This document shows, piece after piece, positions 39,873 to 48,573 of a stretch of DNA of 64,000 nucleotides. A program made the translations under genes and the position numbers. The notes beneath the pieces are model-generated. The model was not told where the DNA came from. It was given only the letters and a program-made list of their open reading frames with translations, and did no database searches. The stretch is from Pedobacter kyungheensis (GTDB lineage: Bacteria; Bacteroidota; Bacteroidia; Sphingobacteriales; Sphingobacteriaceae): positions 1 to 64,000 of the forward strand of contig NZ_JSYN01000016.1 in NCBI RefSeq assembly GCF_000812965.1, written 5' to 3'. Within the stretch, counting starts at the first letter, position 1, and each line of letters starts with the position of its first letter.

Positions 39873-40550
39873 ATGAGTATTTCAAAAGTAAGAATAGCGA
39901 CATTAAGTATAGGGTTAGCAGTTGGTTCGATGGCATTCCAAAGCTGTGATAGTTTAACTAAAACACAAAAAGGAGCCGGAATTGGTGCTGCAGCTGGTGG
40001 TGTTATTGGTGCCTTAATTGGTAAGAAAGCTGGTAATACTGCTGTAGGTGCTTTAATTGGTGGTGCTATTGGCGGTACGGCCGGAGCGTTTATCGGTCGT
40101 AGAATGGATAGACAGGCAGCCGAAATCCAAAAAGCAATTCCTAACGCTGAAGTTATTCGTGAGGGTGAAGGTATTATTGTAAAATTTGACAGCGGTATTT
40201 TATTCGATTTCGATAAAACTGCGTTAAAAGATGCCGCTAAAACCAATATTCAGAGTTTAGCATCATCATTAAATCAATACCCGGATACTGATATCAAGAT
40301 TATTGGTCACACCGATAGCAAAGGTACCGAGCAATATAACCAGGGCTTATCTGAAAGAAGAGCTGCTGCGGTTAAAGCTTATGCTGTTTCTCAAGGTGTA
40401 CCGTCAAGCCGTTTAGTTACTATTGGTAAAGGTTTTTCAGAGCCGATTGCCGATAACGAAACTGATGCAGGTCGTGCGGCAAACCGTCGCGTAGAGATTG
40501 TAATTGTTGCTAACGATGCATTAAAAGCTACTGCGCAAAAACAAGGATAA
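39873..40550 (+). CDS. OmpA-family lipoprotein with glycine zipper
   Basis: 225 residues. Signal peptide with lipobox FQSC, Cys at about residue 25. A glycine-zipper stretch spans about 34-75 (AGIGAAAGGVIGALIGKKAG and on), able to insert in or pack against membranes. The C-terminal OmpA domain (about 105-210) has FDKTALKD, IIGHTDSKGTEQYN and LSERRAAAVKAYAVSQG, with GRAANRRVEI, the peptidoglycan-binding site. This is the YiaD layout: lipid-anchored in the outer membrane and bound to the wall. A strong terminator follows. Confidence 0.93.
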   Translation: MSISKVRIATLSIGLAVGSMAFQSCDSLTKTQKGAGIGAAAGGVIGALIGKKAGNTAVGALIGGAIGGTAGAFIGRRMDRQAAEIQKAIPNAEVIREGEGIIVKFDSGILFDFDKTALKDAAKTNIQSLASSLNQYPDTDIKIIGHTDSKGTEQYNQGLSERRAAAVKAYAVSQGVPSSRLVTIGKGFSEPIADNETDAGRAANRRVEIVIVANDALKATAQKQG

Positions 40551-40590
40551 TATCGCAATTTCCCTCTACCTATGAGGTCATTATATATGC

Positions 40591-40621
40591 AACCCTGGTG
40601 TACATCCACCGGGGTTTTTTT
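40591..40621 (+). terminator. Terminator of OmpA lipoprotein gene
   Basis: AACCCTGGTG and CACCGGGGTT form a 10-bp stem (one G-U) with a six-base loop, then a run of T. Confidence 0.85.
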
Positions 40622-40704
40622 ATGCTTTGTAGTATCCGCGGTATTATAATTTATGGTGTCATCCTGAGCCTGTCGAAGGACCTTAGTCAACCCTTTCAAT
40701 TCCC

Positions 40705-40725
40705 AGTTTGGTGGCCCACCAAACT
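40705..40725. repeat. TTTGGTGG palindrome, copy 2
   Basis: AGTTTGGTGG-C-CCACCAAACT, perfect 10-bp arms and a one-base centre. It is the same palindrome core as at 25032-25054, 15 kb away, pointing to a dispersed repeat. It lies in the 457-bp gene-free interval 40551-41007. Confidence 0.7.
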
Positions 40726-40827
40726 ATAAGAAATACTGATTTGGGGATTAATTTCATCATATAGGGTGTCTTCTTGAGGGTTAATTTATTTGTATAAAAA
40801 TCAATGTGAGGGATAGCCTCTCTGAGT

Positions 40828-40929
40828 TCGTCATTTCGAGCGGAGTGCAACGCAGTCGAGAAATCTGTAAGATAGATTTCTCCGTTTCGCCACCGGTGAA
40901 AAACCGGCCGGCTACAGTCGAAATGACGA
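40828..40929. repeat. Dispersed palindromic element, TCGTCATTTCGA type
   Basis: A 102-bp element bounded by perfect 12-bp arms TCGTCATTTCGA and TCGAAATGACGA. Inside are GAGAAATCT/AGATTTCTC and a CCGG-rich hairpin. It looks like a folded, non-autonomous, REP/MITE-like repeat of the kind common in Pedobacter and Flavobacterium intergenic regions, from memory. I see no gene in it. Confidence 0.75.
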
Positions 40930-41007
40930 TTCTTCTACAGGTTCTGTCAATAGTAGCGTTTGATGCGCCACCATACCTGGAATGAACCACGAATGAGGTT
41001 GTAGGAT

Positions 41008-41352
41008 TTAAGAATAAATATCTTCGAAATAACTCACCACGAGCGATTTCATCAACATTTCCTGCTCCAGCATGGTATATGGAGGAATGGCCTTAACCAG
41101 TCTCCAGTGTGGCCAGCCATCCTGATCTAGGCCTTCAAGTTCGTAAAAGCCCATTTCGCTCAATAAACGGCAGGTAGCAATGTGCATCAGTTCTTCTTTC
41201 TGCCGCTTGCTATATTTCTTTGGACCTTTGCCCAGTTCCTGCACACCGATTAAGAAAAGCATTACTTTCAAATCAGGAAACTCCGAATCAAATTCTATTG
41301 AAATCTTCTCCTGTAAAACTTTCCACTTGGCATTAATCTCCGAAGGTTTCAT
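41008..41352 (-). CDS. Conserved hypothetical protein, 114 residues
   Basis: 114 residues, cytoplasmic, no signal, start ATG at 41352. It has KWKVLQEKISIEFDSEFPDL at residues 10-29 and LMHIATCRLLSEMGFYEL near 55-72, followed by GLDQDGWPHWRLVKAIPP, an invariant-looking Trp/His-rich segment. I recognise no family. Helix-rich, perhaps a small regulatory or adaptor protein. It is divergent from the oxidoreductase gene by 152 bp and downstream of repeats. Confidence 0.75.
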   Translation of the reverse strand: MKPSEINAKWKVLQEKISIEFDSEFPDLKVMLFLIGVQELGKGPKKYSKRQKEELMHIATCRLLSEMGFYELEGLDQDGWPHWRLVKAIPPYTMLEQEMLMKSLVVSYFEDIYS

Positions 41353-41480
41353 GTGTTGTTTCGTTAATTGTTAATTTTTCGGATTTTGATTCCAAACATT
41401 TGTGCAAAGATAGTGTAAAAACGTGTAAGCAGCAGGTAAAAAGGTTGGTGCTTTTACAGCCAAAGCTTCCTTCTTAATTG

Positions 41481-41488
41481 TATTTTTG
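41481..41488 (+). promoter_or_regulatory. -7 box of oxidoreductase gene
   Basis: TATTTTTG, exact TAnnTTTG, ending 16 bases before the ATG at 41505. No TTTG at the normal -33 distance. Confidence 0.45.
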
Positions 41489-41504
41489 GTTACATTTATA
41501 ACTT

Positions 41505-42536
41505 ATGAATACAAACAAAACAATCAGTGCAGGCGTATTGGCTTATGGCATGTCGGGCAAGGTTTTTCATGCCCCATTTTTAGATGCTCACCCAGGTTTC
41601 AATTTAAAAGCAATAGTAGAGCGCAGTAAAAAAACGGCTGTTAACGATTACCCCAATATTTTAAGTTATAACAGTGTTGATGAACTTTTAGCTGATGATG
41701 AAATTGAGCTGGTTGTAATTAACACCCCAAATAACCTGCATTACGAACACGCAAAAGCAGCTTTAAATAACCACAAGCATATTTTGGTAGAGAAACCTTT
41801 TACTGCTACAACCACGCAGGCAAAAGAACTTTTCGAGCTGGCCGATAGTGTAGGCAAACAAATTTTCTTTTACCAGAACCGCCGCTGGGATAGCGATTTT
41901 ACCTCGGTACGTAATGTAATTCAAAGTGGTAAATTAGGTAAACTGGTTGAAGTGCACATGCGCTACGATCGATACCGTAACGTAATCGGACCAAAGGCGT
42001 TTAAAGAAAACCCGGTTGAAGCCAGCGGTTTATTATACGATTTAGGGCCTCATCTTTTAGATCAGGTAATCGGTTTATTCGGTAAACCTTTAAGCTACCA
42101 CAAAATCTTAGGCAAAAACAGGGCAGGTACCCTGGTTGATGATTACTTTTCTATCCAGTTAAGCTATCCGGATAGTTTGAATGTTTTTGTTACTTCGAGT
42201 ATGCTGGTGGTAAATCCGCAGGCAGGCTTTGTTTTACATGGTATGAACGGAAGCTTTATTAAGCATAGAACCGATATTCAGGAAGAACAGCTTTTGGCCG
42301 GTATGAAATTAAGCGATCCGGCCTATGGCATCGAATCTGAAAGCAAAGATGGTGTATTAACCACTATTGATGCCGATGGCAATAAAACCGAAGAAACCAT
42401 TCCATCAGAAAGAGGAAGTTATCTGCCACTTTTCGAAGCTGTTTATCAGGGCATTGTTAACAATAAGCCTTATCCGGTAAGCCGCGAAGATGTTACGACA
42501 CAAATGGAAATTATAGAAAGCCCGGTAACTGCATAA
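41505..42536 (+). CDS. Gfo/Idh/MocA-family oxidoreductase
   Basis: 343 residues. The N-terminal Rossmann domain (1-125) binds NAD(P): GVLAYGMSGKVFHAPFLDAH (a GxxxxG variant), VINTPNNLHYEHAKAALNNH near 75-94, and HILVEKPF with the catalytic Lys region EKP near 98. The C-terminal domain has YDLGPHLLDQVIGLFG near 182-197. It resembles YdgJ/YvaA-type scyllo-inositol or sugar dehydrogenases. The substrate is unknown. An 8-bp gap links it to the MtfA gene downstream, so the two may be cotranscribed. Confidence 0.9.
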   Translation: MNTNKTISAGVLAYGMSGKVFHAPFLDAHPGFNLKAIVERSKKTAVNDYPNILSYNSVDELLADDEIELVVINTPNNLHYEHAKAALNNHKHILVEKPFTATTTQAKELFELADSVGKQIFFYQNRRWDSDFTSVRNVIQSGKLGKLVEVHMRYDRYRNVIGPKAFKENPVEASGLLYDLGPHLLDQVIGLFGKPLSYHKILGKNRAGTLVDDYFSIQLSYPDSLNVFVTSSMLVVNPQAGFVLHGMNGSFIKHRTDIQEEQLLAGMKLSDPAYGIESESKDGVLTTIDADGNKTEETIPSERGSYLPLFEAVYQGIVNNKPYPVSREDVTTQMEIIESPVTA

Positions 42537-42544
42537 GCCTGATC

Positions 42545-43318
42545 ATGAATTCTCTTCCATTTGTATACCTGATTCCGATTTTTCTGATTGCCCTTTATTT
42601 AATCCTGAAGAAAAAGAAAGTGGCCATAGAGCCTTTAACTGACGTTGACAAAAAAATACTTGACGATTACGTGGACTATTACCACAATCTCGATTCGACA
42701 GATAAACTTAGATTTGAAGAAAAGGTAGCTGCTTTTTTCAGTACAGTTAAAATTGAGCCGGTAGGTTTAGAAATGACTACGCTTGATGAATTGTTGATCG
42801 CCTCAAGTGCGGTAATCCCGATTTTTGGTTTCGACGATTGGCAATACAAAAACTTAACCAGCGTTTTATTATACCCAGATGCCTTTAACAAAGATTTTCA
42901 ATTTGAAGGGGGCGAAAGGAATATTATGGGCATGGTAGGTACAGGTTACATGAACGGACAGATGATTTTATCGCGCTCAGCGCTGCGTCACGGTTTTTCT
43001 AAAAGTGCAGGGAAAGAGAATACAGCTATCCACGAATTTGTGCACCTTTTAGATAAATCGGATGGGGCAACGGATGGTGTGCCTGAAAATTTAATGGCAC
43101 ACGAATATACTTTGCCCTGGATTAAAATGATGCGTGAGGAAATTGAAAAAATTGAAGACAATAAATCGGATATTAACCCTTATGCCATTACTAACGAGGC
43201 CGAATTTTTTGCTGTAGTTTCCGAATATTTCTTCGAAAAACCCGAGCAGTTGAAAGATAAACATCCGGAATTGTACCATCAGTTAAGCCGGATTTTTGCA
43301 CAACAGCCAGCCGGATAG
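42545..43318 (+). CDS. M90 zinc metallopeptidase, MtfA-like
   Basis: 257 residues. An N-terminal hydrophobic helix (residues 4-20, VYLIPIFLIALYLIL) probably anchors it to the membrane, unlike E. coli MtfA, which is soluble. The zinc site is HEFVHLLD, with HEFVH at residues 163-167, and the third ligand Glu lies in ANEAEFFAVVSEYFF-like NEAEFFAVVSEYFF near 218-231. MtfA is an aminopeptidase linked to the Mlc glucose regulator in E. coli; that partner need not exist here. It follows the oxidoreductase by 8 bp. Confidence 0.9.
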   Translation: MNSLPFVYLIPIFLIALYLILKKKKVAIEPLTDVDKKILDDYVDYYHNLDSTDKLRFEEKVAAFFSTVKIEPVGLEMTTLDELLIASSAVIPIFGFDDWQYKNLTSVLLYPDAFNKDFQFEGGERNIMGMVGTGYMNGQMILSRSALRHGFSKSAGKENTAIHEFVHLLDKSDGATDGVPENLMAHEYTLPWIKMMREEIEKIEDNKSDINPYAITNEAEFFAVVSEYFFEKPEQLKDKHPELYHQLSRIFAQQPAG

Positions 43319-43336
43319 TTTTTACAATTTAAAAGA

Positions 43337-44227
43337 ATGAAAATAATCATCACATTACTCTGCAGTTTGGCATCGTTTGGTGTATGGGCACAAAAAACAT
43401 ACTCGCTTAAGCAAAATTATCCGACTGGTAACAAATATGATTTTTCGTTTGTTTCAGATCAGATAATCAACCAGAAAATTAGTGGACAGAGCATTAATTT
43501 AACCCAAACTATCGGTACCGATTATACTTTTGACATTACCGAAGGGCATAACGGTGATAAAGATATCAAAGTAACCTACAACAGGTTGTTTATGAAATCT
43601 ACTGCCATGGGTAATACCATGAACCTCGATTCGGACGAGGCAGACAGCACTAAGAAAAATCCGTTTGCCGGTTTAAAAGGCGCGTCTTTTTATATGACAG
43701 TGGCTTCAAACGGAGGAGTTAAAACTGTAGCCGGTATTGATAAGATGCTGGATAATGTGGCTGGCAAAATGACCAGCGACACAGCTAAGTTAAAGGCTGT
43801 TAAAAATGCCATGAGTAAGCAGTTTAACGCAGAAGCGGTTAAGCAAACCATGGAATCGTCTTTTAAGATTTACCCCGAAAAACCAATTAAAATTGGTGAT
43901 AGCTGGACGGTGGATACCAAACTGCAAATGAGTATGCCAATTGAAACCATTACGCAATATACCTTAAAAGAGGTGAACGGTAATACCGCCATTCTGAGTG
44001 TAAAAGGTAATTTAATTTCGAAAGGAAATTTTGATGCCATGAATAACCACATGGAAACAGACTTAAAAGGCACCAACTCCGGTGAAGTGGCTGTTGATTT
44101 GAAAACAGGAATCGTATTGAACAGTCACCTGCGCATTGAGCTATATGGCAAAATGAAATCGATGGGACAGGATATCGATTTTGAAATGCAGGGTATTAAT
44201 AAAATTGTAGGAAAAGAGATTAAATAA
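43337..44227 (+). CDS. Secreted DUF6263 protein
   Basis: 296 residues. Cleavable signal peptide (MKIIITLLCSLASFGVWAQK). The mature part is beta-rich, with TYSLKQNYPTGNKYDFSF at its start, IYPEKPIKIGDSWTVDTKLQ near residues 182-201 and a C-terminal MxSMGQDIDFEMQGINKI. This is what I know as DUF6263, found in Bacteroidota periplasm or outside the cell, no known activity. It lies 18 bp after the MtfA gene and may share its transcript. A palindrome follows the stop. Confidence 0.83.
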   Translation: MKIIITLLCSLASFGVWAQKTYSLKQNYPTGNKYDFSFVSDQIINQKISGQSINLTQTIGTDYTFDITEGHNGDKDIKVTYNRLFMKSTAMGNTMNLDSDEADSTKKNPFAGLKGASFYMTVASNGGVKTVAGIDKMLDNVAGKMTSDTAKLKAVKNAMSKQFNAEAVKQTMESSFKIYPEKPIKIGDSWTVDTKLQMSMPIETITQYTLKEVNGNTAILSVKGNLISKGNFDAMNNHMETDLKGTNSGEVAVDLKTGIVLNSHLRIELYGKMKSMGQDIDFEMQGINKIVGKEIK

Positions 44228-44242
44228 TTTCATTAGATCTTA

Positions 44243-44275
44243 AGACCTTATAGGTTTTTTAAACCTATAAGGTCT
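44243..44275. terminator. 15-bp palindrome between convergent genes
   Basis: AGACCTTATAGGTTT and its complement AAACCTATAAGGTCT around TTT. It serves both the DUF6263 gene on plus and the hydrolase gene on minus. Same style as 31791-31823. Confidence 0.6.
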
Positions 44276-44284
44276 GATAAAAGC

Positions 44285-45271
44285 TTACAAACTACCTGTT
44301 AAAGCTACCAAAAACTCTGTTGGTATTTCGATGTGCGGGATGTGGCCACAAGCATCAAATTCAATAATTTTAGCCCCAATGATTTTAGCGGCTGTTTGTT
44401 TGCCCAATAAACGGTACTGGCCATGTATTGCTTGTTGATCGGGCGACAATAGCCCCTTACCCACAATGGTTTTATCTTCTTTGCCAATAAACAGTACTGT
44501 TGGTACTTTAAGGTTTTGAAATTCGTAAACCACAGGTTGTTCGTAAATCATGGTAAAGGTCATGGCAGCCACCTTTGCCCAGCGCGGATAATCGGCACTA
44601 AGCGTAACTCCTCCGGCAACACTCACCAGGTATTCATATTCGGGTTTCCAATACGTAAAATAAGAACTCTGATAGTATTTACGTACACTTTCTGCCGTGG
44701 TTTTCAGCTCGGTTTGATACTGCTGTTCGGTAGTTACGTAAGGCACAAAAGTTTTGTAATCTTCGAGCCCAATAGGGTTTTCGAGTAAAAGTTTTTCAGT
44801 TTTTTCGGGATACATTAAAGCAAAGCGCGTAGCCAGCATCCCGCCCATGCTGTGACCCAAAACTACTGTTTTCTGAACGCCCAGCGTATCCAGCAATCTC
44901 TTGTTCCAGCTAGCCATTTGGTGAAAACTGTAGTGGATAAAGGGCTTTGACGATTTACCAAAGCCAATCTGATCGGGTACAATAACGCGGTAGCCAATTT
45001 GGGTTAAGGCTTTAATTACGTTTGTCCAGTAGTAGCCACCAAAGTTTTTTCCGTGAAAAAGAATAGCGGTTTTACCATTGGCAGCTTGTGCAGGCTGAAT
45101 ATCCATATAGGCCATTTTAATATCCTGGCCTTCGGTATTAATCGGGAAATATTTTACGGGGTAGGGGTATTTAACGTTTTCTAAAGTGATCGATAAGGTA
45201 TCGATTTTTTGTGCTTTAAGCTGGCTAAAAACGAAAAGGGAGAGGATAAAAAGAAAGAAAAACTTCTTCAT
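44285..45271 (-). CDS. Secreted alpha/beta hydrolase
   Basis: 328 residues. Signal peptide (MKKFFFLFILSLFVFSQLKA). Oxyanion part with ILFHGKNFGGYYWTNVIKAL near residues 70-89, nucleophile elbow GHSMGGMLA near 139-147 with the catalytic Ser in GHSMG, Asp in IGKEDKTI near 265, and His in DACGHIPHIE near 304-313. Such proteins are esterases, lipases or C-C hydrolases; epoxide-hydrolase-like sequences are close. The substrate is unknown. It stands alone, convergent with DUF6263. Confidence 0.9.
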   Translation of the reverse strand: MKKFFFLFILSLFVFSQLKAQKIDTLSITLENVKYPYPVKYFPINTEGQDIKMAYMDIQPAQAANGKTAILFHGKNFGGYYWTNVIKALTQIGYRVIVPDQIGFGKSSKPFIHYSFHQMASWNKRLLDTLGVQKTVVLGHSMGGMLATRFALMYPEKTEKLLLENPIGLEDYKTFVPYVTTEQQYQTELKTTAESVRKYYQSSYFTYWKPEYEYLVSVAGGVTLSADYPRWAKVAAMTFTMIYEQPVVYEFQNLKVPTVLFIGKEDKTIVGKGLLSPDQQAIHGQYRLLGKQTAAKIIGAKIIEFDACGHIPHIEIPTEFLVALTGSL

Positions 45272-45397
45272 GCATGGGGTATTGATATAAAAAACTAAAC
45301 TAATTGGCCCAAGTTATACTTTTGCCAATTAGTTAGCTTAAAAATCATGCCCTTTTTACATTATCCTTAATTAGATGTAAATGTGATGACGATTTAA

Positions 45398-46240
45398 TTA
45401 ATCTTTGAGCATCTGTTTCAAATATTTTACAGGCATCGCAATGGTTGTTTCATCTGATAGACTGCCGGAAATTTTATCGATCTTAACTTTGTCGATTTTA
45501 ACATCAGATCTTTCAAAAGTGTTAATGGTTAAATTTTCGATATTTTTATTCTCCTGTGGTTCTCCCTCAATGTTTATTGATGAATTTTTGCCCGTAATCT
45601 TTAATTTCTGATAATTGATACTGCCTGAATTAAAAACTGAACTATCTAAATGGATGTCTACTTTTTTAATATCAGTTTGATTAATTACCCTGTTAACTTT
45701 TCCGTTTGAACTAAAGGTGATGGGTGAACCAAATATTAGCATTTCCGTTCTGGTCACATTAACGCCAAGGCTGTCAGTTTTTGCTGTTAAAACAACGTTA
45801 GAAGCATTGTTAAGGTTAAGTTTATCAATATTTGGGCTATATACCAATATTACAACACCATTTCGGTGGTTACCCGATCTGTCAAGCTTATCGCTAAAGT
45901 TGATTTGCAGTGCCCCGGCATTGTTAATATTAAAAGTGATGTCGTTTTTCATGTCCGTAGGCACTTTTACCCCTGATTTTGCACTTTTTATCAAGTGTAA
46001 TTCCAGGTAAATTCTTTTTGCATCGGGAACATTCACACTTGAAAAAGATGTTTTGATGGGGATCGCAATTCTATCCTGACTCACCTTTTCAAAAGGTTCT
46101 GCATTTATCTCTTGCTCTTCTACAAAGTCATTGCCTTTTGAGGGGCGGTAATTCATTTTAACATTTACGGCCACAACCAGTATTGGGATAATAATGAGCA
46201 GGACTGCAAGCGTGATGAGTAATTTATTACTTGTTTTCAT
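45398..46240 (-). CDS. Membrane-anchored beta-helix (GIN/DUF2807-like) protein
   Basis: 280 residues. One N-terminal transmembrane helix (residues 8-28, LLITLAVLLIIIPILVVAV), then a soluble outer domain with repeated N/S/D-rich strands (INNAGALQINFSDKL, NLNNASNVVLTAKTD, SSINIEGEPQ), a pattern like DUF2807/GIN-type right-handed beta-helices. Its start is four bases after the GntR stop, so it is the last gene of the ABC-GntR operon. It may sense or tie the transporter to the cell envelope. Family assignment is tentative. Confidence 0.7.
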   Translation of the reverse strand: MKTSNKLLITLAVLLIIIPILVVAVNVKMNYRPSKGNDFVEEQEINAEPFEKVSQDRIAIPIKTSFSSVNVPDAKRIYLELHLIKSAKSGVKVPTDMKNDITFNINNAGALQINFSDKLDRSGNHRNGVVILVYSPNIDKLNLNNASNVVLTAKTDSLGVNVTRTEMLIFGSPITFSSNGKVNRVINQTDIKKVDIHLDSSVFNSGSINYQKLKITGKNSSINIEGEPQENKNIENLTINTFERSDVKIDKVKIDKISGSLSDETTIAMPVKYLKQMLKD

Positions 46241-46244
46241 TGTT

Positions 46245-46619
46245 TTATGCGTTAAAATTTTCTTTTACAAAAGTTTTGTATTGGTTTTCCAGTTCATCAA
46301 AGCCGATGTTAAGCAGATAGATGTTCCTGAACACTACAGGGAGTTCATCTGCTATAAACTGTTGTTTTCGGTAGCTCTTTATATTGGCTGTGGCTGCTTC
46401 ATCTACAAAAAAGCCTATTCCCCTTTTGTTGTTGATGATGTTTTTATTTTGCAGCAACTCGTAGGTACGCATTACCGTATTGGGGTTTACCTCCATGGCT
46501 ACAGCCAGTTCCCGTACCGAAGGAACTTTCTCATCAGCTTTCCATTTTCCTAGCAGGATATGTTCACAAACATACTCTGCTATTTGAAGGTATATCGCCT
46601 TGTTATCTCTAAATTCCAT
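46245..46619 (-). CDS. GntR-family regulator, YtrA type
   Basis: 124 residues, the short YtrA form without a large ligand domain. The winged helix-turn-helix spans about residues 10-75 with YLQIAEYVCEHILLGKW, VPSVRELAVAMEVNPNTVMR and YELLQNKNIINNKRGIGFFV. YtrA proteins repress ABC-transporter operons and often react to cell-wall antibiotics or envelope stress. Here it is the third gene of the operon (after ATPase and permease), whereas in the well-known ytr operon the regulator leads. Autoregulation is likely. Confidence 0.9.
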   Translation of the reverse strand: MEFRDNKAIYLQIAEYVCEHILLGKWKADEKVPSVRELAVAMEVNPNTVMRTYELLQNKNIINNKRGIGFFVDEAATANIKSYRKQQFIADELPVVFRNIYLLNIGFDELENQYKTFVKENFNA

Positions 46620-46637
46620 ATCTATACCTTTTTAAAA

Positions 46638-47450
46638 TTAAACTTCTTTTTCTTTGAGGCGAACATAAGTGATTAGCCAAATAATCAGACTAAGCGCAAC
46701 AGATGACCAGAAAAATATAGTGAACACAAAATCCTTTTCCATAAGATTAGAACTATTTACACGGCTTTTACCTTCAGTTACCCAGCTTCCAAACTTGATG
46801 GTTATGAAAATGATGAAAGCAAATAATGCCGTTACCGATACAGCGGTTTTGATGTAATGAAAGCGGTTAAAGTAGATGGAACCCAGTAAGAAAATGCTCG
46901 AGAAGAAAAAGGGTAGTGCAAATAGAAATTTGAATTCTCTTTCCGAAGTTAAATCGTCAAACAAGGTGCTAAACACAACTGGGGTTAATTGGCCTGTATT
47001 GTAGTTGGTGGCTTTATTATTATGCCATAACTCGTTAATGTAATTTAAAAAAAACGCATCAATAACATAAAAAATGAGCAGGTAGCTAATGATGCTAAGA
47101 ATTGTAGAAAAAACAATTGCACAAATAAATTTTTCGGTAGCAGAGGCCGGAGTCATTAACTCCATAATGGCTTTTGGTTTCTGGCCAAATGCACTAAAAT
47201 AGGCACTGGCTTCAATAGTTATAAACAGAAAACCGATAGCCATAAAAGTAGGTAGGCGGAAACCGAGTTGAACATGGCCATGATCATCCCATCTGTAAAG
47301 TGACCGGTTGAAATCTGGGATGTTAAAAAAATAAAAGCCAATTAAAATGCCGGCTAATACCACCAGGCTCATCAAATAAATTTTTCCAAACTCCAGCCAC
47401 TGCCTTTTAAGCAATAAGCCAAATCGATTCATATTAAAAGTGTTGTTCAT
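46638..47450 (-). CDS. ABC transporter membrane protein
   Basis: 270 residues with about six transmembrane helices and no ATPase motifs. It starts four bases after the ATPase stop. The sequence opens MNNTFNMNRFGLLLKRQWLE, then hydrophobic helices near residues 22-40, 66-88, 108-128 and on. I do not recognise a named permease family; position and topology make it the permease of the adjoining ATPase. Substrate unknown. Confidence 0.82.
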   Translation of the reverse strand: MNNTFNMNRFGLLLKRQWLEFGKIYLMSLVVLAGILIGFYFFNIPDFNRSLYRWDDHGHVQLGFRLPTFMAIGFLFITIEASAYFSAFGQKPKAIMELMTPASATEKFICAIVFSTILSIISYLLIFYVIDAFFLNYINELWHNNKATNYNTGQLTPVVFSTLFDDLTSEREFKFLFALPFFFSSIFLLGSIYFNRFHYIKTAVSVTALFAFIIFITIKFGSWVTEGKSRVNSSNLMEKDFVFTIFFWSSVALSLIIWLITYVRLKEKEV

Positions 47451-47453
47451 GGT

Positions 47454-48281
47454 TTAGTTGAATAAAGGTTTAAATTTGGTTTTCTCGGCAAGGATGGCGT
47501 TAAATAACAGTTCCATATCCAGTTTGCTTTCTTCGTGGTGGTAGTTTGGCATTACGGCATTGTAGCCCGATAAAGATGGCTCTGCATAAAAAATGCTTTC
47601 ATCTATTTCTTTCACCCTTTTAAAAGCGAGTTTGGTGGTAATTTCTTCAACCGAAGCCTTAAGTGCAACATCGTTTTCATCGAGCATAATTACGGTATCG
47701 ATTAAGTTATCCAGATCGCGTACCTGGTGGGTTGAGATGATGATACAACGCTCATCAGTTAGGGCAGAAGCCATAATTTTTCTAAACTGCGCTTTTGATG
47801 GAATATCCAATCCATTTGTCGGCTCATCCATAATAACCAGCCTGGCCTGCGTAGCCAGTCCGAAAGCAATAATGAATTTTTTCTTTTGGCCATAACTCAT
47901 ATCAATCAGTTTATTGCTGGCCGGAATATCAAATTCCTTTAAAAGCGTGGCCAGATACTCGTGGTCGAAGTTGGGGTAAAAAGGGGCGTTGGCTTTCAGG
48001 TACGAATCGATTTTTACCGGTGGTAAATAAAATTCTTCGGGGATGAAGCAAATTTGCGATAACAGTGCTGGTTGTCTTTTGCTTGGATTAAAACCCATTA
48101 CATTCAGTTGGCCACCTTGCGGATAAACCAAACCAGCCAGGTTTTTGAGTAAGGTAGACTTACCTGCTCCGTTTTTTCCAAGCAAACCGTAAATATGGCC
48201 ATTGCTTAAACGCATGCTCATATTTTTAAATAATGGCTTATGCTTGCTGTAGCCAAAATTCAGATTGTTAATTTCGATCAT
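47454..48281 (-). CDS. ABC transporter ATP-binding protein, YtrB-like
   Basis: 275 residues from the ATG at 48281 (MIEINNLNFGYSKHKPLF); a GTG at 48308 would add nine residues. Walker A GKNGAGKST near residues 36-44, Q-loop near FIPEEFYLP, degenerate signature MSYGQ near 132-136, Walker B LVIMDEPTNGLD near 152-163, H-loop ISTHQVRDL. C-terminal extension of about 75 residues is usual in this group. It leads a four-gene minus-strand operon with permease, GntR and the beta-helix protein (gaps 3, 18 and 4 bases). Confidence 0.92.
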   Translation of the reverse strand: MIEINNLNFGYSKHKPLFKNMSMRLSNGHIYGLLGKNGAGKSTLLKNLAGLVYPQGGQLNVMGFNPSKRQPALLSQICFIPEEFYLPPVKIDSYLKANAPFYPNFDHEYLATLLKEFDIPASNKLIDMSYGQKKKFIIAFGLATQARLVIMDEPTNGLDIPSKAQFRKIMASALTDERCIIISTHQVRDLDNLIDTVIMLDENDVALKASVEEITTKLAFKRVKEIDESIFYAEPSLSGYNAVMPNYHHEESKLDMELLFNAILAEKTKFKPLFN

Positions 48282-48573
48282 ATCTACTGTATTAGTTAAA
48301 TAATACACTAAAGTAGAATAGATTTTTTAATTCCCCAAATTTTTATGGAAAAAAGTTTCAGCGGCTGGCGAAGGGCGTTTTCTTTCCATGCACCAACGCT
48401 TAGCGCCCTACGCTCTTAGCTCTCCGCCACGAGAAGGTAAAATCTCCATTTAATAAGTGCTGCATTAAAACATCCTTAACTTGTAGATTGTATGTTTGTG
48501 GAATAGGCAAACGCATTGATCATTTTTCATCCGCATAAATTTTTAGTGCTTTGCGATAAAATAACCCATTATC

